From JBFWRK01 sp050248955 (lineage in GTDB: Bacteria; Actinomycetota; Acidimicrobiia; Acidimicrobiales; Ilumatobacteraceae): a DNA stretch of 64,000 nt. The stretch lies in NCBI GenBank assembly GCA_050248955.1, contig JBFWRK010000005.1:1-64000 (forward strand). Direction: 5' to 3'. The first letter of the stretch is position 1. Each line of letters begins with the position of its first letter. Below the pieces are notes generated by a model. It saw only the letters and a list, made by a program, of their open reading frames with translations, was not told the origin of the DNA and did no database searches. Of the stretch, positions 8,319 through 16,777 are shown piece by piece. The position numbers were made by a program, and so were the translations under genes.

Positions 8319-8549
8319 ATGGCGAAGACGAACGTCGAACTGACCGAACTGGACCTCGCGGCCCTCGTCGAGGAGCTCCGCGACACCAAGCAGGAGGCGC
8401 TGAACCTGCGCTTCCGCAACGCGACCGGGCAGCTGGACAACAGCGCCGCGATCCGCTCCACGCGTCGTCAGATCGCGCGCATCAACACGCTCATCCGCGA
8501 GCGTGAGATCGCTGCGGCCGAGGGTGATGTCGAGAAAGAGAAGAAGTGA
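8319..8549 (+). CDS. rpmC: 50S ribosomal protein L29
   Basis: L29 lies beside L23 at the tunnel exit. The 76-aa helical protein has the family core LVEELRDTKQEALNLRFRNA and the RQIARINTLIRERE helix. Its TGA shares a base with the ATG of rpsQ. Confidence 0.95.
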   Translation: MAKTNVELTELDLAALVEELRDTKQEALNLRFRNATGQLDNSAAIRSTRRQIARINTLIREREIAAAEGDVEKEKK

Positions 8550-8836
8550 TGGCTGAGGCAACCGAGACAGAGACCGAGACCAAGGCCCGCGCCGCTCGCA
8601 AGGTCCGCGAGGGCGTCGTCGTGTCCGACAAGATGGACAAGACGGTCGTCGTCGCCGTCATCGAGCGCGTGCGTCACCCCAAGTACGCCAAGTTCGTGAT
8701 GCAGACCAAGAAGCTCTACGCCCACGACGAGGCGAACGATGCCCACACCGGCGACCGTGTCCGCGTGATGGAGACCCGCCCGTTGTCGAAGCAGAAGCGC
8801 TGGCGCATCGTCGAAGTCCTGGAGCGTGCCAAGTGA
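8549..8836 (+). CDS. rpsQ: 30S ribosomal protein S17
   Basis: S17 is an early-binding 16S rRNA protein with an OB fold. The family core REGVVVSDKMDKTVVVAV and the C-terminal KRWRIVEVLE are intact. A roughly 15-residue Thr/Glu-rich N-terminal extension makes it 95 aa. ATG 8549 is chosen; a GTG three bases earlier is also in frame. It overlaps rplN by 4 bases. Confidence 0.95.
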   Translation: MAEATETETETKARAARKVREGVVVSDKMDKTVVVAVIERVRHPKYAKFVMQTKKLYAHDEANDAHTGDRVRVMETRPLSKQKRWRIVEVLERAK

Positions 8837-9201
8837 TCCAGCAGGAATCCAGGCTCCGGGTCGCCGACAACAGCGGCGCCAAGGAGGTCCTCGTGATCAA
8901 GGTGCTCGGTGGCACACGCCGCCGGTACGCCGCGATCGGGGACGTCTTCATCGCCACGGTCAAGGACGCCATGCCCGGCGCAGCCGTGAAGAAGGGCGAC
9001 GTCGTGAAGTGCGTCGTCGTCCGCACGAAGAAGGAGCGCCGCCGTCCCGACGGCAGCTACATCCGCTTCGACGAGAACGCAGCCGTCCTCATCAAGGACG
9101 ACCAGACCCCGCGTGGCACCCGCATCTTCGGCCCGGTTGGCCGCGAGCTGCGAGACAAGAAGTTCATGCGCATCGTCTCTCTGGCCCCGGAGGTGCTCTG
9201 A
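8833..9201 (+). CDS. rplN: 50S ribosomal protein L14
   Basis: L14 helps form the subunit interface. At 122 aa it is exactly family length, starting MIQQESRLRVADNSGAKE from a GTG that overlaps the rpsQ stop. The conserved segment IRFDENAAVLIKDDQTPRGT is present. Confidence 0.97.
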   Translation: MIQQESRLRVADNSGAKEVLVIKVLGGTRRRYAAIGDVFIATVKDAMPGAAVKKGDVVKCVVVRTKKERRRPDGSYIRFDENAAVLIKDDQTPRGTRIFGPVGRELRDKKFMRIVSLAPEVL

Positions 9202-9202
9202 G

Positions 9203-9508
9203 ATGAAGCTGAGGAAAGGTGACCCCGTCGTGGTCATCACCGGCAAGGACAAGGGCAAGGAAGGCGAGATCGCTCGCGTCATGCCCACCGTCAACAAGGT
9301 GATCGTCAACGGCGTCAACACCGCCAAGAAGCATCAGAAGGCCCGTAGCCAGACCAAGCAGGCGGGCATCATCGACAAGGACATGCCGCTCGACGCGAGC
9401 AACGTCATGTACGTCCACAAGGGCAAGCCGACTCGCGTCGGCTTCCGTGTGAACGCCGATGGCACCAAGGTCCGCATCGCGAAGCGCACCGGCGAGGTGA
9501 TCTCGTGA
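9203..9508 (+). CDS. rplX: 50S ribosomal protein L24
   Basis: L24 is an assembly-initiating protein near the tunnel exit. The 101-aa product opens with a KOW motif, KGDPVVVITGKDKGKEGEI. The in-frame extension upstream runs inside rplN and is ignored; ATG 9203 is 1 base after the rplN stop. It overlaps rplE by 4 bases. Confidence 0.96.
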   Translation: MKLRKGDPVVVITGKDKGKEGEIARVMPTVNKVIVNGVNTAKKHQKARSQTKQAGIIDKDMPLDASNVMYVHKGKPTRVGFRVNADGTKVRIAKRTGEVIS

Positions 9509-10173
9509 GCACCGACACCGTGACGGAGAAGCCGGCACCCCGGCTGAAGCAGAAGTACGACACCGAGGTGCGCGACGCGCTCAAGGAGCAGCTCGGCCTC
9601 AGCAACGTGATGCAGGTCCCGAAGCTCGACAAGATCGTCATCAACATGGGCGTCGGTCGGGCCACGCAGCAGCCTTCGCTGCTCGAGGGTGCGGTCAACG
9701 ACCTGACGAAGATCGCCGGCCAGAAGCCGATCGTGACCAAGGCGACCAAGTCGGTCGCCGCGTTCAAGCTCCGCGAAGGCCAGGCGATCGGCTGCAAGGT
9801 CACCCTCCGGGGCGATCGCATGTGGGAGTTCCTCGACCGGCTCATCGCCGTGGCGATCCCTCGCATCCGCGACTTCCGCGGTCTCCCTGCGAACTCGTGG
9901 GACGGCCGGGGCAACTACACCTTCGGTGTCGTCGAGCAGACGATCTTCCCGGAGATCGAGTACGACCGCATCGATGCCCCGAGGGGCATGGACATCACGA
10001 TCGTGACCACCTCGACGGACAACGAGGGCGGCAAAGCGCTGCTCGACGCGTTCGGGTTCCCGTTCAAGCGGGGCGACGAGGCCGGTGCCGAGCCGATCAA
10101 GCAACGCCGGCGCGGCCCCGTGCGCGGCCCCAAGTCGGGCGCCAGAGGCTCCTCGGCGAAGAAGAAGAAGTGA
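9505..10173 (+). CDS. rplE: 50S ribosomal protein L5
   Basis: L5 binds 5S rRNA and contacts the P-site tRNA. The 222-aa protein contains KLDKIVINMGVGRATQQ, LRGDRMWEFLDRLI and the conserved RDFRGLPANSWDGRGNY. The usual length is about 180-190; a basic Arg/Lys/Gly-rich tail ending in four lysines accounts for the excess. GTG 9505 overlaps the rplX stop. Confidence 0.96.
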   Translation: MSTDTVTEKPAPRLKQKYDTEVRDALKEQLGLSNVMQVPKLDKIVINMGVGRATQQPSLLEGAVNDLTKIAGQKPIVTKATKSVAAFKLREGQAIGCKVTLRGDRMWEFLDRLIAVAIPRIRDFRGLPANSWDGRGNYTFGVVEQTIFPEIEYDRIDAPRGMDITIVTTSTDNEGGKALLDAFGFPFKRGDEAGAEPIKQRRRGPVRGPKSGARGSSAKKKK

Positions 10174-10193
10174 CGGAGAAGGGTCTGTAGACG

Positions 10194-10379
10194 ATGGCGA
10201 AGAAAGCCCTCATCAACAAAGCGCAGGCGAAGCCCAAGTACAAGGTGCGCGCCTATACCCGGTGCCGCCGCTGTGGTCGGGCGCGTTCGGTGTACAAGAA
10301 GTTCGGCCTGTGCCGCATCTGCCTGCGCGAGCTCGTGCACGCAGGCGAAGTACCGGGCGTGACCAAGGCGAGCTGGTGA
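10194..10379 (+). CDS. rpsZ: 30S ribosomal protein S14, zinc-binding type Z
   Basis: This is the short 61-aa form of S14, which carries a zinc ribbon. The two CxxC knuckles are CRRC and CRIC, separated by a short basic linker. The end, VPGVTKASW, matches the family. Zinc-free S14 paralogs often appear elsewhere in actinobacterial genomes and serve under zinc limitation; none is in this window. Confidence 0.97.
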   Translation: MAKKALINKAQAKPKYKVRAYTRCRRCGRARSVYKKFGLCRICLRELVHAGEVPGVTKASW

Positions 10380-10391
10380 GGTGAACCAATC

Positions 10392-10793
10392 ATGATGACT
10401 GATCCGATCGCCGACATGCTCACACGTATTCGCAACGCCAACACGGCGATGCACGACGAAGTGCGCATGCCGTCCTCCAAGCAGAAGCTCGCACTGGCGA
10501 AGATCCTCCAGCAAGAGGGCTACATCGACGGTTTCACCGTCGCCCCGTCCACCAAGGGACCCGGCGACGTGCTGACCATTGCGATGAAGTACTCCGAAGA
10601 GCGCAAGCGCACCATCGCCGGCCTCCGCCGCGTGTCGACGCCAGGGCTGCGGGTGTACCGCAACTCGACCACGGTCCCGCGTGTGCTCGGTGGCCTCGGT
10701 GTTGCTGTCCTGTCCACCAGTCAGGGGCTCATGACCGACCGCGAGGCGCGCAAGCGCAACGTGGGCGGCGAGATCCTCTGCTACGTGTGGTGA
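10392..10793 (+). CDS. rpsH: 30S ribosomal protein S8
   Basis: S8 binds the central domain of 16S rRNA. The protein is 133 aa, with TDPIADMLTRIRNAN at the start and the conserved end MTDREARKRNVGGEILCYVW. Two ATGs stand in tandem (10392 and 10395) and either may be used. Confidence 0.97.
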   Translation: MMTDPIADMLTRIRNANTAMHDEVRMPSSKQKLALAKILQQEGYIDGFTVAPSTKGPGDVLTIAMKYSEERKRTIAGLRRVSTPGLRVYRNSTTVPRVLGGLGVAVLSTSQGLMTDREARKRNVGGEILCYVW

Positions 10794-10811
10794 CGAGGGG
10801 AGTGACCCACC

Positions 10812-11354
10812 ATGTCCCGAATTGGTAAGGCCCCCATCGACGTCCCCGGTGGCGTCGACGTGTCCATCGCCGACGGCACCGTCACCGTGAAGGGTCCGAA
10901 CGGGACCCTGTCGCGAGTCGTGCCCGGTGAGATCGTCGTCCGTCAGGACGGCACCACCTTGCACGTCGAGCGTCCGAACGACGAGCGTCAGAACCGTGCG
11001 CTGCACGGGCTGACCCGCACCCTGATGGCCAACATGGTCCAAGGTGTGACGGCCGGCTTCTCGAAGGAGCTCGAGATCGTGGGCGTCGGCTACCGAGCCG
11101 AGGCCCAGGGCCCCGACAAGATCCGCCTCGCGCTCGGCTTCAGCCACCCCGTGATCGTGGAGGCGCCGAGTGGCGTCACCTTCGAGGTCCCCCAACCCAC
11201 GCGAGTGATCGTGAAGGGCATCGACAAGGAGAAGGTCGGCCAAGTGGCCGCCAACATCCGGTCCATCCGCAAGCCCGAGCCCTACAAGGGCAAGGGCGTC
11301 CGCTACGCCGGCGAGCGCGTCCTGCGCAAGGCCGGCAAGGCCGGGAAGAAGTAA
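10812..11354 (+). CDS. rplF: 50S ribosomal protein L6
   Basis: L6 lies near the factor-binding site. The 180-aa protein starts MSRIGKAPIDVPGGV and has the conserved YKGKGVRYAGERVLRKAGK near the end. It follows rpsH by 18 bases with a GAGGGGAG ribosome binding site. Confidence 0.97.
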   Translation: MSRIGKAPIDVPGGVDVSIADGTVTVKGPNGTLSRVVPGEIVVRQDGTTLHVERPNDERQNRALHGLTRTLMANMVQGVTAGFSKELEIVGVGYRAEAQGPDKIRLALGFSHPVIVEAPSGVTFEVPQPTRVIVKGIDKEKVGQVAANIRSIRKPEPYKGKGVRYAGERVLRKAGKAGKK

Positions 11355-11363
11355 GGCAACGTC

Positions 11364-11732
11364 ATGAGCTCGATGTCGAAGATCCGCCGGGAAGCGCGCG
11401 TCCGCCGCCATGGCCGCGTCCGCAAGCGCGTCCACGGCACCGCTGAGCGGCCCCGCCTCGCGGTGTTCCGTTCGAACAAGCATCTCGTGCTGCAGCTGAT
11501 CGACGACGTGGAAGGTCGCACGCTCGCTGCGGCGTCCACCGTCGAGGCCGAGCAGCGCGCCGTCGGGAGCACCGGTTCGGTTGCCGCCGCCGAGCGCCTC
11601 GGCAAGCTCATCGCCGAGCGGGCCAAGGCCGCCGGCATCACCAAGGTCGTCTTCGATCGAGGTGGCTTCCTGTACCACGGCCGCGTCGCGGCGGCCGCCA
11701 ATGCCGCGCGTGAAGCTGGTCTGGAGTTCTGA
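11364..11732 (+). CDS. rplR: 50S ribosomal protein L18
   Basis: L18 binds 5S rRNA with L5. The 122-aa product has the basic N-terminus RREARVRRHGRVRKRVHGT and the conserved VVFDRGGFLYHGRVAAAANA. Its TGA shares a base with the ATG of rpsE. Confidence 0.96.
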   Translation: MSSMSKIRREARVRRHGRVRKRVHGTAERPRLAVFRSNKHLVLQLIDDVEGRTLAAASTVEAEQRAVGSTGSVAAAERLGKLIAERAKAAGITKVVFDRGGFLYHGRVAAAANAAREAGLEF

Positions 11733-12292
11733 TGACCGTGAAGATCGATCCGATGAGCCTGCGCGAGTCGCGGGTCATCGCCATCAACCGAGTCGCCAAG
11801 GTCGTCCAGGGTGGGCGCCGGTTCTCGTTCACCGCGCTCGTCGTGGTGGGTGACGGCAACGGTCACGTCGGCCTCGGCTACGGCAAGGCGAAGGAGGTGC
11901 CGCTGGCGATCCAGAAGGGCACCGAGGAGGCGAAGAAGAACCTCTTCGCCGTGCCGCTCGCCGGCTCCACCATCACCCATCCCGTGCTCGGCATCACCGG
12001 CGCAGGCCGAGTCATGTTGAAGCCGGCCGCGCCCGGTACCGGTGTCATCGCCGGTGGCGCCGCCCGCCAGATCCTCGAAGAGGCGGGCATCCACGACGTG
12101 CTGGCGAAGTCGCTCGGCTCGTCGAACGCGATCAACGTCGCCCGCGCGACCATCGCCGGGCTGCAGTCGTTGCAGCGCCCCGACGACGTGGCCAAGCGCC
12201 GCGGCCTGGCGGCCGAGGACTTCGTGCCGAAGGGACTGCTGCGCGCCTACAACGAGAGCCAGAAGTCGTCCTCGGCGACGGAGGCCAACTGA
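11732..12292 (+). CDS. rpsE: 30S ribosomal protein S5
   Basis: S5 lines the mRNA entry site and affects decoding accuracy. The 186-aa protein carries RVAKVVQGGRRFSFTALVVV and the AGGAARQILEEAGIHDVL region. Length and order are standard. Confidence 0.97.
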   Translation: MTVKIDPMSLRESRVIAINRVAKVVQGGRRFSFTALVVVGDGNGHVGLGYGKAKEVPLAIQKGTEEAKKNLFAVPLAGSTITHPVLGITGAGRVMLKPAAPGTGVIAGGAARQILEEAGIHDVLAKSLGSSNAINVARATIAGLQSLQRPDDVAKRRGLAAEDFVPKGLLRAYNESQKSSSATEAN

Positions 12293-12293
12293 C

Positions 12294-12485
12294 ATGGCCG
12301 ACAACACGCTCAAGGTCACCCAGGTGCGCTCGAAGATCGGCGCCAAGCCGAAGACCGTCGGGACGCTCCGCGCGCTCGGGCTCGGCCGCATCGGTGACAC
12401 CAACACGCTTCCTGATCGGCCGGAGATCCGCGGCATGATCGCCAGAGTCCCCCACCTCATCGAGGTGGAAGAGCAGGAGAACTGA
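12294..12485 (+). CDS. rpmD: 50S ribosomal protein L30
   Basis: The 63-aa L30 begins MADNTLKVTQVRSKIG and includes KTVGTLRALGLGRIGDTN, the family signature. ATG 12294 is one base after the rpsE stop. An in-frame extension upstream lies inside rpsE and is rejected. Confidence 0.95.
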   Translation: MADNTLKVTQVRSKIGAKPKTVGTLRALGLGRIGDTNTLPDRPEIRGMIARVPHLIEVEEQEN

Positions 12486-12487
12486 CC

Positions 12488-12973
12488 ATGCGCGTCGACG
12501 AACTCTCACCGGCGCCCGGCTCGGCCAAGCGCGCGAAGCGCGTGGGCCGCGGCATCGGTGGCAAGGGCGGCAAGACTGCCGGCCGAGGCACCAAGGGCCA
12601 GTACGCCCGCAACACCGTCGCCCGTGGCTTCGAAGGCGGCCAGATGCCGTTGAAGCAGCGGGTGCCGAAGCTGAAGGGCTTCAACAACCCGTTCCGGGTC
12701 GAGTACCAGGCGATCAACCTCGACACGCTCGAGGCGCTCGGCGTTTCCTCCGTCACCCCCGACGTGCTCCATGCCCGCGGTGTGTCCCACAAGGGTGCGC
12801 TGCTGAAGGTCCTGGCGCGCGGCGAGCTGACGCGCAAGGTCGACGTCACGGCGCACGCCGTGTCGAAGGCCGCCGAACAGGCCATCACGGCCCAGGGCGG
12901 TACTGTCACGATCCTGCCGTTGCCCTTCCGGGTCCGCCCGGCTGCGCAGGGCAACCAGTTCGCCAACCGCTGA
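12488..12973 (+). CDS. rplO: 50S ribosomal protein L15
   Basis: L15 is a late-assembly protein. The Gly-rich N-terminal half has the conserved KRVGRGIGGKGGKTAGRGTK and RGFEGGQMPL. At 161 aa it is slightly longer than most. secY begins 51 bases downstream. Confidence 0.97.
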   Translation: MRVDELSPAPGSAKRAKRVGRGIGGKGGKTAGRGTKGQYARNTVARGFEGGQMPLKQRVPKLKGFNNPFRVEYQAINLDTLEALGVSSVTPDVLHARGVSHKGALLKVLARGELTRKVDVTAHAVSKAAEQAITAQGGTVTILPLPFRVRPAAQGNQFANR

Positions 12974-13024
12974 GCACCTCAGCTTCCGCCCGCCTGTGAC
13001 AAGCCATCGTCAAGGAGCACGACC

Positions 13025-14356
13025 GTGCTGTCGAACCTGAAGAACATCTTCAAGGTCACCGACCTGCGCAACAAGATCCTGTTCACGCTCCTGTGCGTCG
13101 CCATGTACCGGTTGGGTGCGGCCATCCGCGTCCCCGGCATCGACAACCAGGCGGTGGAGCAGCTTCGCGAGGCGTCGCAGAGCCAAGGCGCGATCGGCTT
13201 CTTGAACCTGTTCTCCGGCGGCGCGTTCGAGAGCTTCGCGATCTTCGCCCTCGGGATCATGCCGTACATCACGGCGAGCATCATCATGCAGGTCCTCGGC
13301 GTCGTGATCCCGAAGCTGGAGGAGTGGCAGCAGCAAGGCGCCGTCGGCCAGCGCAAGATCACGCAGTGGACCCGCTACCTGGCGATCGCGATCGCGACGC
13401 TGCAGGGGACCGGGCTGACCTTCGTCTTCGGCCAGGGACGTGGCCGGGCGTTCTTCGGTGCCGGGCAGAACGTGCCCGACATCGTGCTGCTGCCCCAGTT
13501 CATGCCGCGCGCGCTGCTCGTCGTGCCGACGCTGGTCGCCGGCACCGCGCTGCTCATGTGGATCGGCGAGATGATCAGCCAGCGCGGCATCGGCAACGGC
13601 ATGTCGATGGTGATCTTCGCCTCGGTCGTGTCGGGGCTGCCGTACAGCTACTACTCGATCCTCCAGGAGAAGAAGTGGTTCGCGTTCGCGGTGCTCGTCA
13701 TCGTCTCGCTCGGGATCCTGGTCGCGATCGTGCGTGTCGAGCTCGGGCAGCGCCGGATACCCGTGCAGTTCGCGAAACGCGTCGTCGGACGGCGCCAGTA
13801 CGGCGGGCAGAACACCTACATCCCGCTCAAGGTGAACCAGGCCGGCATCGTGCCGATCATCTTCGCCAGCTCCGTGCTGCTGCTGCCGGTGCTCGTCTCC
13901 AACGTCGTCGGCAGTGGTGTCGACGCTGACCGGGGCATCCGGTCGTGGATCACCCGGAACATCAACACCTACATCATCAACAGCCAGAACATCGTCTACG
14001 TGACGATCTTCGCCCTGATGATCGTGGCGTTCTCCTACTTCTACAACGCGATCGCGTTCGACCCGATCAAGCAGGCCGACCAGCTGCGCAAGCAGGGTGG
14101 GTTCATCCCTGGCATCCGTCCGGGCCCGCAAACCGAGCGCTACCTCGCGAAGACGGTCAACCGCATCACGCTGCCGGGCGCCATCTTCGTCGCCCTCATC
14201 GCGATCACGCCGTACATCGTCACATGGCTGTTCGACGTCCAGAACTTCCCGTTCGCCGGCACCACCGTGCTCATCGCGGTCGGCGTGGCGCTCGAACTGA
14301 TGCGCCAGATCGACAGCCAACTGATGCTGCGCAACTACGAGGGCTTCCTGAAGTGA
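13025..14356 (+). CDS. secY: Preprotein translocase subunit SecY
   Basis: SecY forms the membrane channel for secreted and membrane proteins. The 443-aa product shows about ten hydrophobic segments and the typical motifs FSGGAFESFAIFALGIMPYI (second membrane segment) and QADQLRKQGGFIPGIRPG. It starts at GTG 13025 after AAGGAG. The rplO-secY-adk-map order is widely conserved. Confidence 0.97.
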   Translation: MLSNLKNIFKVTDLRNKILFTLLCVAMYRLGAAIRVPGIDNQAVEQLREASQSQGAIGFLNLFSGGAFESFAIFALGIMPYITASIIMQVLGVVIPKLEEWQQQGAVGQRKITQWTRYLAIAIATLQGTGLTFVFGQGRGRAFFGAGQNVPDIVLLPQFMPRALLVVPTLVAGTALLMWIGEMISQRGIGNGMSMVIFASVVSGLPYSYYSILQEKKWFAFAVLVIVSLGILVAIVRVELGQRRIPVQFAKRVVGRRQYGGQNTYIPLKVNQAGIVPIIFASSVLLLPVLVSNVVGSGVDADRGIRSWITRNINTYIINSQNIVYVTIFALMIVAFSYFYNAIAFDPIKQADQLRKQGGFIPGIRPGPQTERYLAKTVNRITLPGAIFVALIAITPYIVTWLFDVQNFPFAGTTVLIAVGVALELMRQIDSQLMLRNYEGFLK

Positions 14357-14393
14357 CCTGCACCCGCCTGCTCAACGGGCGGAGGGCAGGTCG

Positions 14394-15068
14394 ATGATCC
14401 CTGGTGCTCGCCTCATCATCCTCGGCCGGCAAGGCGCTGGTAAGGGAACGCAGTGCGTCCGGCTGTCACGGCACTACGTCGTGCCGCACATCTCGACCGG
14501 CGACATGCTGCGGGCCGCAGTGCGCGAGCGCACCGAGCTCGGCCGAGCCGCCAAGGAGATCATGGATTCCGGTGGTCTCGTCGGTGACGAGATAATGATC
14601 GGCATCGTCGACGAGCGACTCGCCCGCGACGACGCGCGGACGCGCGGCTACATCCTCGACGGCTTCCCGCGCACGGTGAACCAGGCCGAGGCACTGTTCG
14701 ACATCACCGACCGACTGCGCAAGCCGCTCGACGTCGTGATCGATCTCGACGTCCCGCGCGAGAAGGTGCTGCAGCGGATCTCGTCGCGCCGTGTCTGCCG
14801 CGACTGCGGCACGAACTACGTCGCCGGTCCCGTCGAGCGACGCCCGTGGATCTGCGATGTCTGCGGCGGCGACGTCGTCCAGCGCGACGATGACACGCCC
14901 GACGCGATCAACAAGCGACTCGACCTCTACGAGTCGCAGACGTCGCCACTGATCGAGTTCTACGGCGAGCGCGAGATGTTGGTCGTGATCGACGGCGTCG
15001 GGCATCCCGACGAGGTGCTCTCCCGCCTCGTGAACGTGATCGACCAGCGTCGCAGGGCTCCGGCGTGA
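14394..15068 (+). CDS. adk: Adenylate kinase, zinc-lid type
   Basis: The enzyme converts ATP and AMP into two ADP. The P-loop GRQGAGKGTQ lies at residues 11-20 and HISTGDMLR and DGFPRT mark the AMP site. The LID has four cysteines, CRDC (from residue 135) and CDVC, so it should bind a structural zinc. It is 224 aa and starts MIPGARLIILG at ATG 14394. It overlaps map by 4 bases. Confidence 0.96.
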   Translation: MIPGARLIILGRQGAGKGTQCVRLSRHYVVPHISTGDMLRAAVRERTELGRAAKEIMDSGGLVGDEIMIGIVDERLARDDARTRGYILDGFPRTVNQAEALFDITDRLRKPLDVVIDLDVPREKVLQRISSRRVCRDCGTNYVAGPVERRPWICDVCGGDVVQRDDDTPDAINKRLDLYESQTSPLIEFYGEREMLVVIDGVGHPDEVLSRLVNVIDQRRRAPA

Positions 15069-15817
15069 CCCGGCTGACGCGCCGGTCCAGCGACGACATC
15101 CGGCGGATGCGGGTCGCCGGACGGGTCGTCGCCGAGATGCACGAAGCGATGCGGGCCGCGCTCCGCCCCGGCGTGACGACCGGCGACCTCGATCGGATCG
15201 GCCGGGCGGTGCTCGAGCGCCGCGGGGCGACGTCGAACTTCCTCGGCTACCACGGCTATCCGGCGGTGATCTGCGCGTCGGTGAACGACGAGGTGATCCA
15301 CGGAATCCCTGGGGAGCGCGTGCTCCACGAGGGCGACGTGGTCGGCATCGATTGCGGTGCTGTCGTCGACGGCTGGCACGGCGACGCCGCCTTCAGTGCC
15401 GGGGTCGGCACGATCTCGCCGGAGGCCGAGCAGCTCATCGCCGTCGCCGAACGGTCGCTCGTCGCTGCCATCGAGCAGATGCAGGTCGGCCGGCGGCTGG
15501 GCGACGTGTCGCACGCTGTGCAGCGCGTCGCCGAGGCGGCCGGCGCCGGCATCGTCGACGGCTACTGCGGCCACGGCATCGGTCGCGCGATGCACGAGGA
15601 GCCTGATGTCCCGAACACCGGCAAGGCGGGTCGGGGCCCGAAGCTCGCCGCCGGCGTGGTGCTCGCCATCGAGCCGATGCTGACGCTCGGCGGCCCGGAC
15701 ACCCGGACGCTCGACGACCACTGGACGGTCGTCACGGCGGACGGATCGCTCGCCGTCCACGTCGAGCACACCGTGGCCGTCACGGCCGACGGGCCGCAAA
15801 TCCTCACCGCGACATGA
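15065..15817 (+). CDS. map: Methionine aminopeptidase, type I
   Basis: The enzyme removes the initiator methionine from new proteins. The 250-aa product has the two-metal site: Asp residues in GIDCGAVVDGWHGDAAF, the His in GHGIGRAMHEEP, and Glu residues in AIEPMLTLG and HVEHTVAV. There is no SH3-like N-terminal extension. GTG 15065 overlaps the adk stop. Translation initiation genes follow. Confidence 0.95.
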   Translation: MTRLTRRSSDDIRRMRVAGRVVAEMHEAMRAALRPGVTTGDLDRIGRAVLERRGATSNFLGYHGYPAVICASVNDEVIHGIPGERVLHEGDVVGIDCGAVVDGWHGDAAFSAGVGTISPEAEQLIAVAERSLVAAIEQMQVGRRLGDVSHAVQRVAEAAGAGIVDGYCGHGIGRAMHEEPDVPNTGKAGRGPKLAAGVVLAIEPMLTLGGPDTRTLDDHWTVVTADGSLAVHVEHTVAVTADGPQILTAT

Positions 15818-15893
15818 CTCGCTCGTGAGGGGTGTCCACCATCCCGGGGTCGGTCGGTGGTACTTTTTCCTCGATCTTCGCCGCCGGCGGGAC

Positions 15894-15922
15894 TTGGCGA
15901 TGCTCCATGCCGGCGATAGCAT
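15894..15922 (+). promoter_or_regulatory. Putative promoter before infA
   Basis: TTGGCG (15894-15899) and TAGCAT (15917-15922) are 17 bases apart, matching the layout proposed before rplC. It lies in the 187-base gap between map and infA and would drive infA-rpmJ-rpsM-rpsK-rpsD-rpoA-rplQ. Confidence 0.45.
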
Positions 15923-15992
15923 TGCTCCTCGGCCCTGTAGGAGGTGTGGCGCGTCCCGCCCTGCTGCACCGGGCTGACGTGTCCACACGCCC

Positions 15993-15998
15993 AAGGAG
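15993..15998 (+). promoter_or_regulatory. Ribosome binding site that selects a CTG start for infA
   Basis: AAGGAG lies 6 bases before the CTG at 16005. The only other in-frame start, GTG 16032, is 33 bases away and would remove the conserved first residues of IF-1. Confidence 0.7.
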
Positions 15999-16004
15999 AC
16001 TGCT

Positions 16005-16229
16005 CTGCCGAAGCCCAAGGATGATGCAATCGTGCTCGAAGGCACGATCAACGAGTCGCTCCCGAACGCGATGTTCCGCGTCGAGCTCGAGAACGGCCAC
16101 AAGGTGTTGGCGCACATCTCCGGGAAGATGCGCATGCACTACATCCGCATCCTTCCAGGGGACAAAGTGCAGGTGGAGCTGACTCCGTACGACCTCACAC
16201 GAGGTCGAATCACCTACCGATACAAGTGA
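16005..16229 (+). CDS. infA: Translation initiation factor IF-1, apparently starting at CTG
   Basis: IF-1 occupies the ribosomal A site during initiation. The core FRVELENGHKVLAHISGKMR and RILPGDKVQVELTPYDLTRG is nearly invariant. The family begins with a short charged lead-in of the MPKPKDD or MAKKDG type. Here that lead-in, PKPKDDAIVLEG, is encoded, but the only codon before it with a good Shine-Dalgarno site is CTG 16005. This gives 74 aa, close to the usual 72-73. GTG 16032 would give a truncated 65-aa protein. No ATG is in frame. Confidence 0.88.
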   Translation: MPKPKDDAIVLEGTINESLPNAMFRVELENGHKVLAHISGKMRMHYIRILPGDKVQVELTPYDLTRGRITYRYK

Positions 16230-16242
16230 TCGTGAGCATCCG

Positions 16243-16356
16243 ATGAAGGTCCGCCCGAGTGTGAAGAAGATGTGCGAGAAGTGCAAGGTCATCCGCCGGC
16301 ACGGACGCGTCATGGTCATCTGCGAGAACCCGCGCCACAAGCAGCGTCAGGGCTGA
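16243..16356 (+). CDS. rpmJ: 50S ribosomal protein L36, zinc-ribbon form
   Basis: A 37-aa protein, MKVRPSVKKMCEKCKVIRR onward, with the zinc ligands CEKC, a third Cys in VICEN and the final His in PRHKQ. This is the standard C+ form of L36. It lies between infA and rpsM, its conserved place. Confidence 0.95.
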   Translation: MKVRPSVKKMCEKCKVIRRHGRVMVICENPRHKQRQG

Positions 16357-16394
16357 TCAGGGCCACCGAGAAGAGACAGGACGACTGAACACAC

Positions 16395-16775
16395 ATGGCA
16401 CGAATCGCTGGCGTCGACATCCCGCGTGAGAAGCGGCTCGAGATCGCACTCACCTACATCTTCGGGATCGGCAAGCCGACCGCGCAGAAGCTCTGCGGGG
16501 ATCTCGGACTCAACACCTCCACCCGGGCCCGTGACCTGACCGAGGACGAGGTCAACCGGATCCGTGTCTGGGTCGATCAGCACCTGACCGTCGAGGGCGA
16601 CCTGCGCCGGGACATCCAGCAGGACATCAAGCGCAAGATCGAGATCGGGTCCTACCAGGGGATCCGGCATCGCAAGGGCCTGCCGGTCAACGGGCAGCGC
16701 ACCCACACCAACGCTCGCACGCGCAAGGGTCCCAAGCGGACCGTCGCGAACAAGAAGAAGGCAGTGAGGAAGTAA
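16395..16775 (+). CDS. rpsM: 30S ribosomal protein S13
   Basis: S13 contacts the P-site tRNA and forms bridges to the large subunit. The 126-aa protein starts MARIAGVDIPREKRLEIALT and ends in the expected basic tail with RTHTNARTRKGPKRT. It is followed two bases later by rpsK. Confidence 0.97.
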   Translation: MARIAGVDIPREKRLEIALTYIFGIGKPTAQKLCGDLGLNTSTRARDLTEDEVNRIRVWVDQHLTVEGDLRRDIQQDIKRKIEIGSYQGIRHRKGLPVNGQRTHTNARTRKGPKRTVANKKKAVRK

Positions 16776-16777
16776 TC

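Noticed and set aside
9915..11678. A 587-codon minus-strand frame across rplE to rplR
   Set aside because: It spans five ribosomal protein genes and is a by-product of GC-rich third positions.
16032..16229. infA starting at GTG 16032
   Set aside because: It would delete the conserved N-terminus and has no ribosome binding site, unlike CTG 16005.
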